A DNA stretch of 64,000 bases, from positions 2,442,001 to 2,506,000 of the forward strand of contig NZ_CACVBO010000001.1 of assembly GCF_902728235.1 (NCBI RefSeq), given 5' to 3'. Shown one piece after another: positions 36,591 to 45,011 of this stretch (its first letter is position 1; each line of letters starts with the position of its first letter). The position numbers were made by a program, and so were the translations under genes. The notes beneath the pieces are model-generated. The model saw only the letters and a program-made list of their open reading frames with translations. It had not been told where the DNA came from and ran no database searches. Origin of the DNA: Lentimonas sp. CC4. Its GTDB lineage: Bacteria > Verrucomicrobiota > Verrucomicrobiia > Opitutales > Coraliomargaritaceae.

Positions 36591-37280
36591 TTATGGCAGT
36601 TTGAGGGCTGCGATGAGTTGGTTGAACTCACATGCCCGAGGGGCTTCTAACTGTAAGCGAGTCGCGTGGTTCGGGGCTTCGATTTCTAGTCTGGTAGCTC
36701 GGAGTAATAGTCGTTGCACGCCGAAGTGCTCTCGGAGAAAGCGGTTTTGTGTGCTGTCTCCGTGGCAAGTGTCGCCTAGTATGGGGTGGCGAATGTGGGC
36801 CATGTGTCGACGTAGCTGGTGCTTGCGGCCTGTGAGTGGGATTAACTTCAATAGCGAGAAACGGGCAGTTGGGTAGCGCCCGACTGGTAGTTCTAACTGG
36901 CAGCGACTGACGCGGGTGTAGCGCGTCTGTGCGCTTTTTGATTTGGTTGGGTTGTCTTCGGAGCGTAGGTCATAATCGATCTCGCCGCTGGCGGGAGTCC
37001 AGCCGCGAACCACTGCGTGGTATTCTTTATGTGTCGTTTTCTCTGCGAATTGATTTTGAGCGAAACGCAGGGCGTCGTGGTTGAGTGCAAAGAGTAGGAT
37101 GCCGCTGGTCGGTCGGTCGAGTCGATGGCACGGGAAGACCTCTTGGCCGATTTGATCGCGCAGGATTTGTAGCGCGAATTGAGTCGCATAAGCATCTAGT
37201 TGCGTGCGGTGCACCAGTAGGCCTGGTGGTTTGTCGATCGCGACGTAGTCTTCGTCCTGATAGATGATCGGTAAGTGCAT
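36591..37280 (-). CDS. RluA-family pseudouridine synthase, TruC-like
   Basis: 229 residues. It has the RluA catalytic motif HRLDRPTSGILLFALN, with the catalytic Asp, plus IDKPPGLLVHRTQLD and LIPLTGRKHQLRRHMAHI. The short length without an S4 domain, and the start YQDEDYVAIDKPPGLLVH, fit TruC (tRNA U65) more than RluC/D. It is convergent with the hybrid kinase gene, with 7 bp between stops. Confidence 0.87.
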   Translation of the reverse strand: MHLPIIYQDEDYVAIDKPPGLLVHRTQLDAYATQFALQILRDQIGQEVFPCHRLDRPTSGILLFALNHDALRFAQNQFAEKTTHKEYHAVVRGWTPASGEIDYDLRSEDNPTKSKSAQTRYTRVSRCQLELPVGRYPTARFSLLKLIPLTGRKHQLRRHMAHIRHPILGDTCHGDSTQNRFLREHFGVQRLLLRATRLEIEAPNHATRLQLEAPRACEFNQLIAALKLP

Positions 37281-37508
37281 TGTAGCATACAGGGCGAACT
37301 CTCGACTGAATTGGAAGCCTATTGTTTAAATATCAAAATAGCGGGAGGGTATGGCGTGAGCTTATCTAGTGGTTTATTATTTGTAATATAATAGTTGCAA
37401 TGCATGTTTGATTGCATCTCGTAATGTGTTGCAAAAAATACCCATATTAGATAAGGTATTCACCTTATTTTTTCGACTAGCCTCCTTACCCCTGTCTAAC
37501 TTAAACTT
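37281..37508. other. Intergenic region upstream of the response-regulator gene
   Basis: An AT-rich 228-bp stretch that should hold promoters for both divergent genes. ttgtttaaatat and ttgtaatataatagttgcaa are promoter-like strings, but I cannot choose among them. Confidence 0.35.
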
Positions 37509-38603
37509 ATGAGTTCCAGCGATTCACCTACTATTTTATTTGTTGATGATAGTAAAATGGATCGTGAAGTCGTTTCTGCATTATGTGCAGGGCTAAATTA
37601 TAGTATAGATCTGGCTGGCTCCGGCGCAGATGCGCTTACCTTGTTTAAGCAGAAGCATTATGACCTCGTCATGACCGACTATAAAATGGAGCCAATGGAT
37701 GGCTTTGAGTTCGTTGAGAAGGTTCTTGAAATTAAGCCATCGGCGGTGTGCGTGTTGATGACTGGCTACTTGGATTTACGCGCACGATCGGCGGTCGAGG
37801 GTTCTGGTTTTTTTGATGTATTATCAAAGCCGGTCAATATACGTGCATTGAGCGAAGTGTTACGGGTTGCTTTGGGGCGAGAGCGTGGTGCGACAGGCAT
37901 CATGAGTCCGATTGCCTTGAGTAACCGTATGGATCAGTGTCTCGGATTGTTGGGGGATAGCAAAGAAATTGGCATTGTGCGTCGAGAGTTGAAGGAAAAG
38001 ATCAACTTGAAGGAGCCTATCCTTATTTCAGGGCCGATCGGCACTGGTAAATCGTATATTGCTCGGTTTATTCATGAGCATGGACCCTTTGCAAAGAGTC
38101 ACTTCGTGGAGTGCCACTGTAATGAGTTGGATGAAGAGGCCTTGATGACGCAGTTGCTGAGTCGTGAGGGAGAGTGGGGGACACTACTCAATGAGGCGCG
38201 GGGAGGCACGTTAGTGCTACACTATGTCGAGGCATTACCGATGGAATTTCAGCGCCTATTGGCAAATGCCTTTCAGGAGATCGCAGAAAGTATGCACGTG
38301 ATTTGCCTCGCTTATACTTGCCTCGACGAAGAATTGAGTAAGGGCACGATTGATGATAACCTATATTTTGAGATTTCACTGTGCCAGTTGATTGTTCCTA
38401 GCTTGGAGGAGCGACCACAGGATGTTGAGGCGATGGCGCGGCACATTATCTCCAAACCTAAGCAATATGGGATTTCGTATGAATATGGGCGCGAGGAAGC
38501 GGATCTGCTAGTCGTTGAATTACGCAGAATGGAGCTGACTCGAAATATCGAAGGACTGCTTGAGCACATTCGGACGGTTGCTGCGACGCATGCGGGTGGC
38601 TAA
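37509..38603 (+). CDS. Degenerate NtrC-like response regulator (receiver + AAA+ domain, no HTH)
   Basis: 364 residues. Receiver domain residues 1-125: DD near residue 13 in FVDDSKMD, phospho-Asp in DLVMTDYKMEPMDG, and Lys in LSKPVN. An AAA+ sigma-54-type domain follows: Walker A GPIGTGKSYIARFI, then LNEARGGTLVLHYVEALPME. The second Walker motif reads LVLHYVE where active members have LFLDEIG, so the key Asp is His. The GAFTGA loop that contacts sigma-54 is missing (REGEWGTLL instead), and there is no C-terminal helix-turn-helix. It is probably an ATPase-dead signalling adaptor. pheS follows after 82 bp. Confidence 0.82.
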   Translation: MSSSDSPTILFVDDSKMDREVVSALCAGLNYSIDLAGSGADALTLFKQKHYDLVMTDYKMEPMDGFEFVEKVLEIKPSAVCVLMTGYLDLRARSAVEGSGFFDVLSKPVNIRALSEVLRVALGRERGATGIMSPIALSNRMDQCLGLLGDSKEIGIVRRELKEKINLKEPILISGPIGTGKSYIARFIHEHGPFAKSHFVECHCNELDEEALMTQLLSREGEWGTLLNEARGGTLVLHYVEALPMEFQRLLANAFQEIAESMHVICLAYTCLDEELSKGTIDDNLYFEISLCQLIVPSLEERPQDVEAMARHIISKPKQYGISYEYGREEADLLVVELRRMELTRNIEGLLEHIRTVAATHAGG

Positions 38604-38685
38604 TTTGATGAATTTAGACGAAATCCGTCTCGACAAAACTCCGTAGGCTGAAACCCTCTGCGATTCACTTTAACGAGTAGGAATC

Positions 38686-39726
38686 ATGCAAGAAGAGTTA
38701 ACAGCCATCGTCGCAACCGTGCGGGAAAACGCACCAAATATTCAAACGCGCGCAGAATTTGAAGCCTATAAGGCTACAGTCTCCGGTCCTAAAGGCTCTC
38801 TCACAGATGTGATGAAGAGCATGGGCAAGGTCCCTAAAGAGGATAAGCCTGCGATGGGGAAGCTCATCAATGAGGCCAAAACCGCAGTGACTGCCGCTTT
38901 TGATGAAGTCATCGAGCGCCTCGAAGCTGCCGAGCTTGCTGCTAAACTCGGCCCTGCGATCGACCCGACGCTGCCGTGTCCCGATTTGGATCGCGGCACG
39001 CTGCACCCGATCTCCCAAGTGCGCGAAGAAATGGTTGAGCTCTTCCGCCGCATCGGCTTCTCAGTCGCCGAGGCGACTGAAGTCGATACTGAGCATTACT
39101 GCTTCGATGCACTCAATATCCCAAGTAATCACCCCGCCCGTGATATGCAGGACTCGTATTACCTGCCGGACGACCTGAAGGTGAACAACGTGAGCAAGCA
39201 TGCTGACGAGAAATATCTCCTCCGGACGCATACCTCGACGGTGCAGATTCGCACCATGCTCAAGGAAAAGCCTCCGATCCGTATCGTTGCGCCTGGTCGT
39301 TGCTTCCGCCGTGATACACCAGATGCCACTCACAGCGCGAACTTCCATCAAATCGAAGGTCTCTACGTCGATAAGAACGTCACGCTACTCGACCTAAAGG
39401 CGACGCTCGATCATTTCGTGAAGACCATTTTCGGGCCTAAAGCGAAGACGCGTCTGCGCCCGAGCTTCTTCCCATTCACTGAGCCAAGCTATGAGATGGA
39501 CTTCTTCTCGCCAGATCTTGGTAAGTTGAGCAACAAGTGGCTCGAAATTATGGGCTGCGGCATGGTGGATCCTGAGGTCTTCAAGGCCGTCGGTATCGAC
39601 CCCGAAGTCTACACCGGTTTCGCTTTCGGCATGGGAATTGAGCGTATTGCAATGATTCTGCAAGGCGTCGACGATATCCGCTACTACTACCAAAACGACG
39701 TCCGCTTCCTGAAGCAGTTCGCATAA
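38686..39726 (+). CDS. pheS: Phenylalanyl-tRNA synthetase alpha subunit
   Basis: 346 residues, typical of bacterial PheS. N-terminal coiled coil, then class II motif 2 PGRCFRRDTPDATHSANFHQ and motif 3 FAFGMGIERIAMIL. The substrate pocket segment FFPFTEPSYEMDFF is present. A good ribosome-binding site (taggaatc) precedes the ATG. It forms an alpha2-beta2 enzyme with PheT, encoded 26 bp downstream. Confidence 0.97.
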   Translation: MQEELTAIVATVRENAPNIQTRAEFEAYKATVSGPKGSLTDVMKSMGKVPKEDKPAMGKLINEAKTAVTAAFDEVIERLEAAELAAKLGPAIDPTLPCPDLDRGTLHPISQVREEMVELFRRIGFSVAEATEVDTEHYCFDALNIPSNHPARDMQDSYYLPDDLKVNNVSKHADEKYLLRTHTSTVQIRTMLKEKPPIRIVAPGRCFRRDTPDATHSANFHQIEGLYVDKNVTLLDLKATLDHFVKTIFGPKAKTRLRPSFFPFTEPSYEMDFFSPDLGKLSNKWLEIMGCGMVDPEVFKAVGIDPEVYTGFAFGMGIERIAMILQGVDDIRYYYQNDVRFLKQFA

Positions 39727-39752
39727 AGGCATCCATTTAAGTATTTCCTGAA

Positions 39753-42212
39753 ATGAAAATTTCCTACAATTGGCTCAAAAATTACATCGATCTCGACGAG
39801 GTCGCACATTCACCCGAAGTGCTCGCTGAGGCGCTGCCGCTACTTGGTTTCGATATCGAAGAATACGAAAAGCTCGGCCCGCCGCAGTTTAACAACGTCG
39901 TCGTCGGTCAAGTCCTCGAATATGGTCAACACCCTGACGCAGATCGCCTGCGTTGCTGTAAGGTGAGCACCGGAAACGAAGGCGAAGTCCACGATATCGT
40001 TTGTGGTGCTAAGAACTTCGAGCAAGGCGACAAAGTGATGGTTGCACTGCCGGGTGCCGTGCTTCCTGGTAACTTTAAAATCAAGGCCAGCAAGCTGCGT
40101 GGTCAGCCATCCGCTGGCATGATGTGTTCCGCAAAGGAGCTGCAAATCGGTCAAGACCACGATGGTATCATGATTCTGGATGGCGACGTCGCGCTCGGCA
40201 CCGCCGTCAACGATCTCTACACAGATGGTGACACTGTCTTCAATCTTGAGATTACACCCAACCGTGTCGACGTGCTCAGTCACATCGGTGTCGCTCGCGA
40301 GCTTTCCGCTCGTTTCGGCCTCGCGGTGAAATACCCTGAAGTCAAAGCGAGCACAGCGAGTGACAGCTCTGGGGAACCGCTCATCTCTGGCGTCGAAGTC
40401 AGCGCACCAGAAGTCTGCCCGCACTACACCGCGACTTGCATTAAAGGCGTGAAAGTCGGCCCTAGTCCGAAGTGGCTGAAAGAAGCCATTGAGGCGACCG
40501 GTCAACGCTCGATCAATAACGTGGTCGATGTAACGAATTACGTGCTGCACGAAACTTGCCAACCGCTGCACGCATTCGACGCTGCCAAGATCAAAGGCGA
40601 CAAACTCGTCGTTCGCATGGCCGCTGAAGGTGAAAAGCTCACCACGCTCGACGAAAAGGAACGCACATTGACAGCTGACATGGCGGTCATCGCCGATGCG
40701 GAACGCGCGCTAGTCGTTGCCGGTGTTATGGGATCGCTCGATGCCGAGGTGGAAGACTCCACGACGGATATCGTGCTCGAAGCCGCCTATTTCGATCCGT
40801 CTTCCGTCCGTGCGACTGCGCGTCAGTTGACGCTTTCCACCGATAGCTCGTATCGCTTTGAGCGTGGCGTCGACCCGCAAGGCGTCGAGTATGCCGCGCT
40901 CCGTGCGATTGACCTGATTCTCGAAGTCGCAGGTGGCACGGTCGATGGGCCTATGATCGTCGAAGGTCAGTTTGTTGAGACTATCAGCGAAGTGCAAATC
41001 AAGCCTGACAATATCCGTAAGTTCATCGGTTTTGATATCAGCGATGAGGAAATTCAAGCGGCCCTCGAATCTCTAGAAATGAGCGTCTCTGTGCACGACG
41101 AATCTGACGGTTCTAAGCGCTGGGAAGTTTCGATCCCATCCTTCCGTGGAGATCTTCAACGCGATGTTGATTTGATCGAGGAAGTCGTGCGCATCTACGG
41201 CACCGATAAGATTCCAGAATCGTCTGTGGTTGCACGTGGTATTAGCACGACAGATCATCGTATCTACACGGTGAATGACGCTGTCGCGGATTATCTGACC
41301 GGTGAAAATTTCGACGAAGCTTACCTGTATTCGCTACGTGATCCTGACGAAACAAAGTTCTTCTTCGGTGAAGAGGGCTTCAAAGTGCTCGCATTGGACA
41401 ACCCATTGCAGAGTGACCAAAGTCACCTCCGCCCATCGCTGATTCCAGGCTTGGTGGATGTGCTGAAGCTCAACAACGCGCGCGGCACGGGTGCCACTCG
41501 TTTCTTCGAGCGTGGTCATGTTTATCGCGAGGTGAAGGGTGAGATGGTTGAGTTGATTTCCGTCGGTTTTGTGATTCTTGCCGATCAAGTGAGTCGCGAA
41601 TGGCGTCAGCGTGAAGTCGCAGATTTCTACACTGCACGCACACTTGCTGGCAACGTGCTCGATATCGCTGGCACTGCCGCGAGCAAGCTGAACTTCAAGC
41701 CAATTGATGACTGCAAACTCTGGCAGGGCGGACAATCCGCTTACGCAGGGGAGTTTGCTAAGATGGGCTTCGAATGCACCGCCGGTCTACTCAATGTTGC
41801 CACGTTGAAAGAACGTTGGGGCATCGATCAACCTGTCATTGCAGGTTCAATCTTGATGACTCCGAAATTCTTCGAGCGTAAAGCGAAGCGTGGTCGTCAC
41901 ACCGGTATCAGCAATCAGCCAGCATCTGCTAAGGATCTCGCGCTCATCGTTGACCAGTCAGTGCTTGCTGGCACAGTCGAAAACGATGTCGCTAAATTCG
42001 CCAAGAAAGCCACTCAAGGATTCGCTTGCGAAAGCGTCCGCGTCTTTGATGTCTATGAAGGTGAAGGTCTCCCTGAAGGTAAGAAGAGCCTCGCGGTGAG
42101 CATGAGCTTCCGCGCTGCTGATCGCACTTTGAAGGATAAGGAAGTGAACACCGCGTTCGAAGGTATCCAGAAGCTGATCAGCGATAAGACTGACTACCAA
42201 ATCCGTAAGTAG
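39753..42212 (+). CDS. pheT: Phenylalanyl-tRNA synthetase beta subunit
   Basis: 819 residues with all expected domains in order: tRNA_bind OB fold (GQVLEYGQHPDADRLRCCKV), B3/B4 editing domain (VDVTNYVLHETCQPLHAFDA), B5 (ISDEEIQAALESLEMSV), catalytic-like core, and C-terminal FDX-ACB anticodon-binding domain (LPEGKKSLAVSMSFRAADRT). A strong terminator lies 18 bp after the stop codon. Confidence 0.97.
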   Translation: MKISYNWLKNYIDLDEVAHSPEVLAEALPLLGFDIEEYEKLGPPQFNNVVVGQVLEYGQHPDADRLRCCKVSTGNEGEVHDIVCGAKNFEQGDKVMVALPGAVLPGNFKIKASKLRGQPSAGMMCSAKELQIGQDHDGIMILDGDVALGTAVNDLYTDGDTVFNLEITPNRVDVLSHIGVARELSARFGLAVKYPEVKASTASDSSGEPLISGVEVSAPEVCPHYTATCIKGVKVGPSPKWLKEAIEATGQRSINNVVDVTNYVLHETCQPLHAFDAAKIKGDKLVVRMAAEGEKLTTLDEKERTLTADMAVIADAERALVVAGVMGSLDAEVEDSTTDIVLEAAYFDPSSVRATARQLTLSTDSSYRFERGVDPQGVEYAALRAIDLILEVAGGTVDGPMIVEGQFVETISEVQIKPDNIRKFIGFDISDEEIQAALESLEMSVSVHDESDGSKRWEVSIPSFRGDLQRDVDLIEEVVRIYGTDKIPESSVVARGISTTDHRIYTVNDAVADYLTGENFDEAYLYSLRDPDETKFFFGEEGFKVLALDNPLQSDQSHLRPSLIPGLVDVLKLNNARGTGATRFFERGHVYREVKGEMVELISVGFVILADQVSREWRQREVADFYTARTLAGNVLDIAGTAASKLNFKPIDDCKLWQGGQSAYAGEFAKMGFECTAGLLNVATLKERWGIDQPVIAGSILMTPKFFERKAKRGRHTGISNQPASAKDLALIVDQSVLAGTVENDVAKFAKKATQGFACESVRVFDVYEGEGLPEGKKSLAVSMSFRAADRTLKDKEVNTAFEGIQKLISDKTDYQIRK

Positions 42213-42229
42213 CACTAGATTTTGAACTC

Positions 42230-42262
42230 ACAACCCCGTCAGTAATGGCGGGGTTGTTTTTT
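42230..42262 (+). terminator. Intrinsic terminator of pheST
   Basis: A 9-bp stem (acaaccccg / cggggttgt), 10-base loop, and six T. Confidence 0.93.
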
Positions 42263-42355
42263 GTAAGAAACTATCGATGGGGGTTGCGTGTGTTCCGCGC
42301 GTCTCGTTTGTCGACTGCCATCAGTATGAGTTATTTTTCAGGTCGTTGGATTCGC

Positions 42356-42487
42356 TTACTGTTCGATTCCGAGGTATTCAGGAAGCCGAGCATTAAAGGC
42401 ATCGATTTGATCCTTAGTCATACAGGGGATTACGTTTTCTGGTATCCAGATCGTCTGGCCTTCAACCAAGTCAATGTCAGGTGTCAT
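42356..42487 (-). CDS. Small ORF, 43 aa, coupled to the upstream membrane-protein gene
   Basis: Its ATG (42,487) overlaps the end of the 76-aa membrane-protein gene by 11 bases. The product has a protein-like composition (DLVEGQTIWIPENVIPCMTK, DQIDAFNARLPEYLGIEQ) with no membrane segment. It lies on the same strand as the two cassette-like genes here. It could be a real small gene or the end of a decayed one; no family recognised. Confidence 0.4.
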   Translation of the reverse strand: MTPDIDLVEGQTIWIPENVIPCMTKDQIDAFNARLPEYLGIEQ

Positions 42488-42707
42488 CTTTTTTCGGATA
42501 GATGACAAACATTCGAAGCAAGCAGAGGATGATCAATACGATTAAAAGTCCTGTAACATACAGCCAGTATAGGGCTGATTTTTGATACACCTCCAGGTAT
42601 CCCTGTTCGAGGGGTGTCGCGGTTAGCCAACCATAGTAAAGAGTGCAATATACGCTCCAAAATAGTCCAAGCAGAAAGAAGCAAATCGCTATGAAATATT
42701 TAGTCAT
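42477..42707 (-). CDS. Cassette-like gene: small membrane protein, 76 aa
   Basis: Two transmembrane segments (FIAICFFLLGLFWSVYCTLY; ALYWLYVTGLLIVLIILCLL) and a basic-acidic tail (YPKKDDT). The start is 12 bp after gtagctcgtc, the left box of an attC-like site (S20), the same spacing as in the main array 25 kb away. No family recognised. Confidence 0.58.
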   Translation of the reverse strand: MTKYFIAICFFLLGLFWSVYCTLYYGWLTATPLEQGYLEVYQKSALYWLYVTGLLIVLIILCLLRMFVIYPKKDDT

Positions 42708-42716
42708 TCTTCTTTC

Positions 42717-42907
42717 TGTAGCTCGTCTGCTAGGTTTTGTAGTAGTGGTTTCTTTTTAACTACGAAATATGCCAAATGCACGAAAGCTCAAAGTCCTGCA
42801 CCTTTTCTGTTTTAGCGTGTTTCGGTTTTTTTCGTAGTTATCAAAATTCATTTACTACAGGTTGAAGTGTGGCACGAAGGGAATGGAGCAGCGCGACTGG
42901 ATCTGCG
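42717..42907 (-). repeat. attC-like site S20, interrupted by an 84-bp element
   Basis: Left box gtagctcgtctgctagg; right part gtgtggcacgaagggaatgg and agcgcgactggatctgc. These are close to S13 and S21. The halves are separated by the 84-bp inverted-repeat element at 42,757-42,840. The exact left boundary of the site is uncertain. Confidence 0.5.
42757..42840. repeat. 84-bp inverted-repeat element (MITE-like), copy 1
   Basis: Ends taactacgaaa / tttcgtagtta, perfect over 11 bases. The interior (tgccaaatgcacgaaagctc, aaagtcctgcacc) is almost the same as in the copy at 43,581-43,663. Too short to encode anything; probably mobilised in trans. Confidence 0.75.
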
Positions 42908-42921
42908 CTTCATTGTGGAGA

Positions 42922-43437
42922 TTAGGGGATGAATGCAGATCGCGGGAAGCGGAAAACCATACAGTCGGATCGAAGTAACTCATCCACGAATTCTGAAACA
43001 CTGTCTACTGATAATGCTCCAAGGTCTCGTTCTGGTATATTCGTCTCACCCTTAGCCACGACCAAGATGACCTCATCAACTCCGTTATCTCCTTCAATAA
43101 AAAATAGACTTGATGCTCCGAAACCTCGAACGCCACTGGTCGGGCTGCTCTTACGTTTTGAGACAAAAAGATCTCCTTCCTTGGTTTCGCTTAGTTTGAA
43201 CGTCACCATTCTTGGAATTGCTGCTGACCGTGCGTATGAACCAAAGATTTGAATGTCGAAATTAAGAGTTATCTCGGAAGTGTCTTTTGTGCTACCTTTT
43301 GATTCCAAACGACCATCAACTTTGACGTCATCCCCGTAGAATTGGAAGAAGGTATTTGATCCAAGTATCGTGCCCGTCGGCAGGAGTAGGGACAGTAGGC
43401 AAAGCAGAGTAAATGAGGATGTTTTCTTGCAGGTCAT
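42922..43437 (-). CDS. Cassette-like gene: secreted hypothetical protein, 171 aa
   Basis: The start at 43,437 (MTCKKTSSFTLLCLLSLLLP, a signal peptide) is chosen because the frame upstream only translates attC-like site S21. The mature domain is beta-rich (NTFFQFYGDDVKVDGRLESK ... NFDIQIFGSYARSAAIPRMV). Cleavage may occur after GTILGS. The stop codon lies 15 bp from S20. No family recognised. Confidence 0.6.
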   Translation of the reverse strand: MTCKKTSSFTLLCLLSLLLPTGTILGSNTFFQFYGDDVKVDGRLESKGSTKDTSEITLNFDIQIFGSYARSAAIPRMVTFKLSETKEGDLFVSKRKSSPTSGVRGFGASSLFFIEGDNGVDEVILVVAKGETNIPERDLGALSVDSVSEFVDELLRSDCMVFRFPRSAFIP

Positions 43438-43451
43438 TTTTTTATTTTCTC

Positions 43452-43515
43452 TGTAGATCGTCGGGAGCTCACGAAGTGAGGCACGAATGGAATGGAGCAG
43501 CTCGACTGGATGTAG
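43452..43515 (-). repeat. attC-like site S21
   Basis: Left box gtagatcgtcgggagctcac, right box gagcagctcgactggatgtag. The loop (gaagtgaggcacgaatggaa) matches S13 of the main array and S20. Confidence 0.72.
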
Positions 43516-43580
43516 TTCTAGTCTGGTCAAATGGTGTCAGTTGGTCGAGTGCCTTTTCTTCCATGTGTATGGTTCTTTTT

Positions 43581-43663
43581 TAACTACGAAATATGCCAAA
43601 TGCACGAAAGCTCAAAGTCCTGCACCTTTTCAGTTTCAGCGTATTTCGAGTTTTTCGTAGTTA
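43581..43663. repeat. 84-bp inverted-repeat element (MITE-like), copy 2
   Basis: 83 bp with the same ends (taactacgaaa ... tttcgtagtta) and about 90% the same interior as 42,757-42,840. It lies in the noncoding region beyond S21. Confidence 0.75.
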
Positions 43664-43696
43664 TCCTGTTTTCTATTAGTGGTTTGTGGCTTTTGG

Positions 43697-43969
43697 TATA
43701 CTCACGCGCATCAAGTCTTGTGATTTTTGAAATCGAAGCATCTGGCGTAGGGGTGCTGCTTGCCGTTTCGACAGGCTCAAGGCCCTGAGCTTGTCAAAGG
43801 GCGGCACCCGCGAAGGCAGCTAAAGTTTTACAACTTCCGATGCGTGTGGCCTTTGCGTGGTCTTCGCCAATTCGACAGAGCTCATGGTCGGGGACAAGCA
43901 AAGCCCCTACAGCAAGATCGCCGAATAGCATGAATGCGCTTTTCACAAATCATGATGCGCGCGAGTATA
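43697..43969. repeat. Dispersed intergenic repeat, family II copy d
   Basis: Terminal inverted repeats tatactcacgcgcatca... and ...gatgcgcgcgagtata (about 28 positions, imperfect). The interior has gtaggggtgctgcttgccgt, ttcgacaggctcaaggccct and gggcggcacccgcgaaggca. The same interior recurs at 48.9 kb and inverted at 47.4 kb. The ends, but not the interior, resemble family I. Confidence 0.78.
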
Positions 43970-44229
43970 GTATATTTTTTTCTCGGTGTTCGAATGATTT
44001 GTGTCAAAATATCTCCGAACACGCGCGCGCGGTTCTGGTCACCTTAGGCTCCTAGGTCGGCTGAGACGCTCGATGAATCTTCGGGCTACGGCTTTGGTTC
44101 GGTGGACAGACAAAATGTCTGTATCACTTTCCTTAAAATCAGCGTTTATCTGCGTGCTTCCTTCTGGAAAGAATCCCGCGATGGCCTCGAAAGGCTTGAA
44201 GTCTCGGGTGAGATCGGCAGAAAGCAGGG
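43970..44229. other. Noncoding region before the methyltransferase gene
   Basis: No gene seen. At 44,072-44,113 there is a piece (gatgaatcttcgggctacgg) of the direct repeat found at 18.7 and 19.0 kb. Confidence 0.5.
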
Positions 44230-44994
44230 ATGGCCATCGTCTGGAGTCAAACTATCGAAACGAATCACTATGAAGTGCGCTCTGCTGGAGCGACGCTTCG
44301 CCTCTATCGGAATGGTGTGAACCATTCTCAATGGAATCCGAATCGGCCGCTCTCTGGTTGTATCTGGGATCTGATTGCATTGCCTGCACTCTACCGTCCC
44401 AAGGGCAGTATTGAGAGCGTGTTGATGCTCGGGTTTGGAGCGGGCACGGTGGCGCGTAAGCTACGCGAGCTTGTAGCGCCTGAGCGCATTGTTGGTATTG
44501 ATATTGATCCAGTTCATTTGAGCATTGCTGACGGCTTTTTTGACTGCACGGAGGGGTGTGAGTTGGTCGCGGCTGACGCAGTCGAATGGGTGCGCGAGGA
44601 ATCCTCAGAGCCTGATGCGGCCACGTTTGATATGATTATTGACGACCTCTATGCGGAGGAAGAAGAGATGGCGGTGCGTTGTGCGCCGCTCGATTTGGAG
44701 TGGTGTCAGTATTTAGCGAAGCTGGTAAAGCCCGGTGGGCTACTTGTGTTTAATATGATCGAGCCACGCAAGGTGCCGCATCTGCCGCCGTTGACTGATG
44801 CGTCCCTGCAACAGCAGTTCCCTTACACAAAAGTGTTCAGTATGGAGGGCTACGAAAATCGAATCGTGGCATGCAGTGGCAGTCCCCTTGATGAGGACGT
44901 GTTTCAGGAGCAACTCAGCGAAATCTACAAACGCTACCCACGCTGCCGCGGCGTGCAGAAACGCTACATTTCGTCGAAGCCGAGTGCGAAGTAA
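44230..44994 (+). CDS. Spermidine-synthase-like SAM-dependent methyltransferase
   Basis: 254 residues. Motif I VLMLGFGAGTVARKLREL, the acidic residue that binds SAM ribose in IVGIDIDPVHLS, and FDMIIDDLYAEEEEM in the position of the spermidine-synthase catalytic Asp region. The N-terminal SpeE beta domain is short, and the polyamine-binding residues are not evident, so the substrate may be something other than putrescine. It stands alone between repeats. The start at 44,230 fits, though no strong ribosome-binding site is visible. Confidence 0.75.
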   Translation: MAIVWSQTIETNHYEVRSAGATLRLYRNGVNHSQWNPNRPLSGCIWDLIALPALYRPKGSIESVLMLGFGAGTVARKLRELVAPERIVGIDIDPVHLSIADGFFDCTEGCELVAADAVEWVREESSEPDAATFDMIIDDLYAEEEEMAVRCAPLDLEWCQYLAKLVKPGGLLVFNMIEPRKVPHLPPLTDASLQQQFPYTKVFSMEGYENRIVACSGSPLDEDVFQEQLSEIYKRYPRCRGVQKRYISSKPSAK

Positions 44995-45011
44995 GAGTTT
45001 TCAGGAATCGC

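Noticed and set aside
44102-44320. Open frame overlapping the start of the methyltransferase gene
   Set aside because: No coding character, and it conflicts with the start of a clear methyltransferase.
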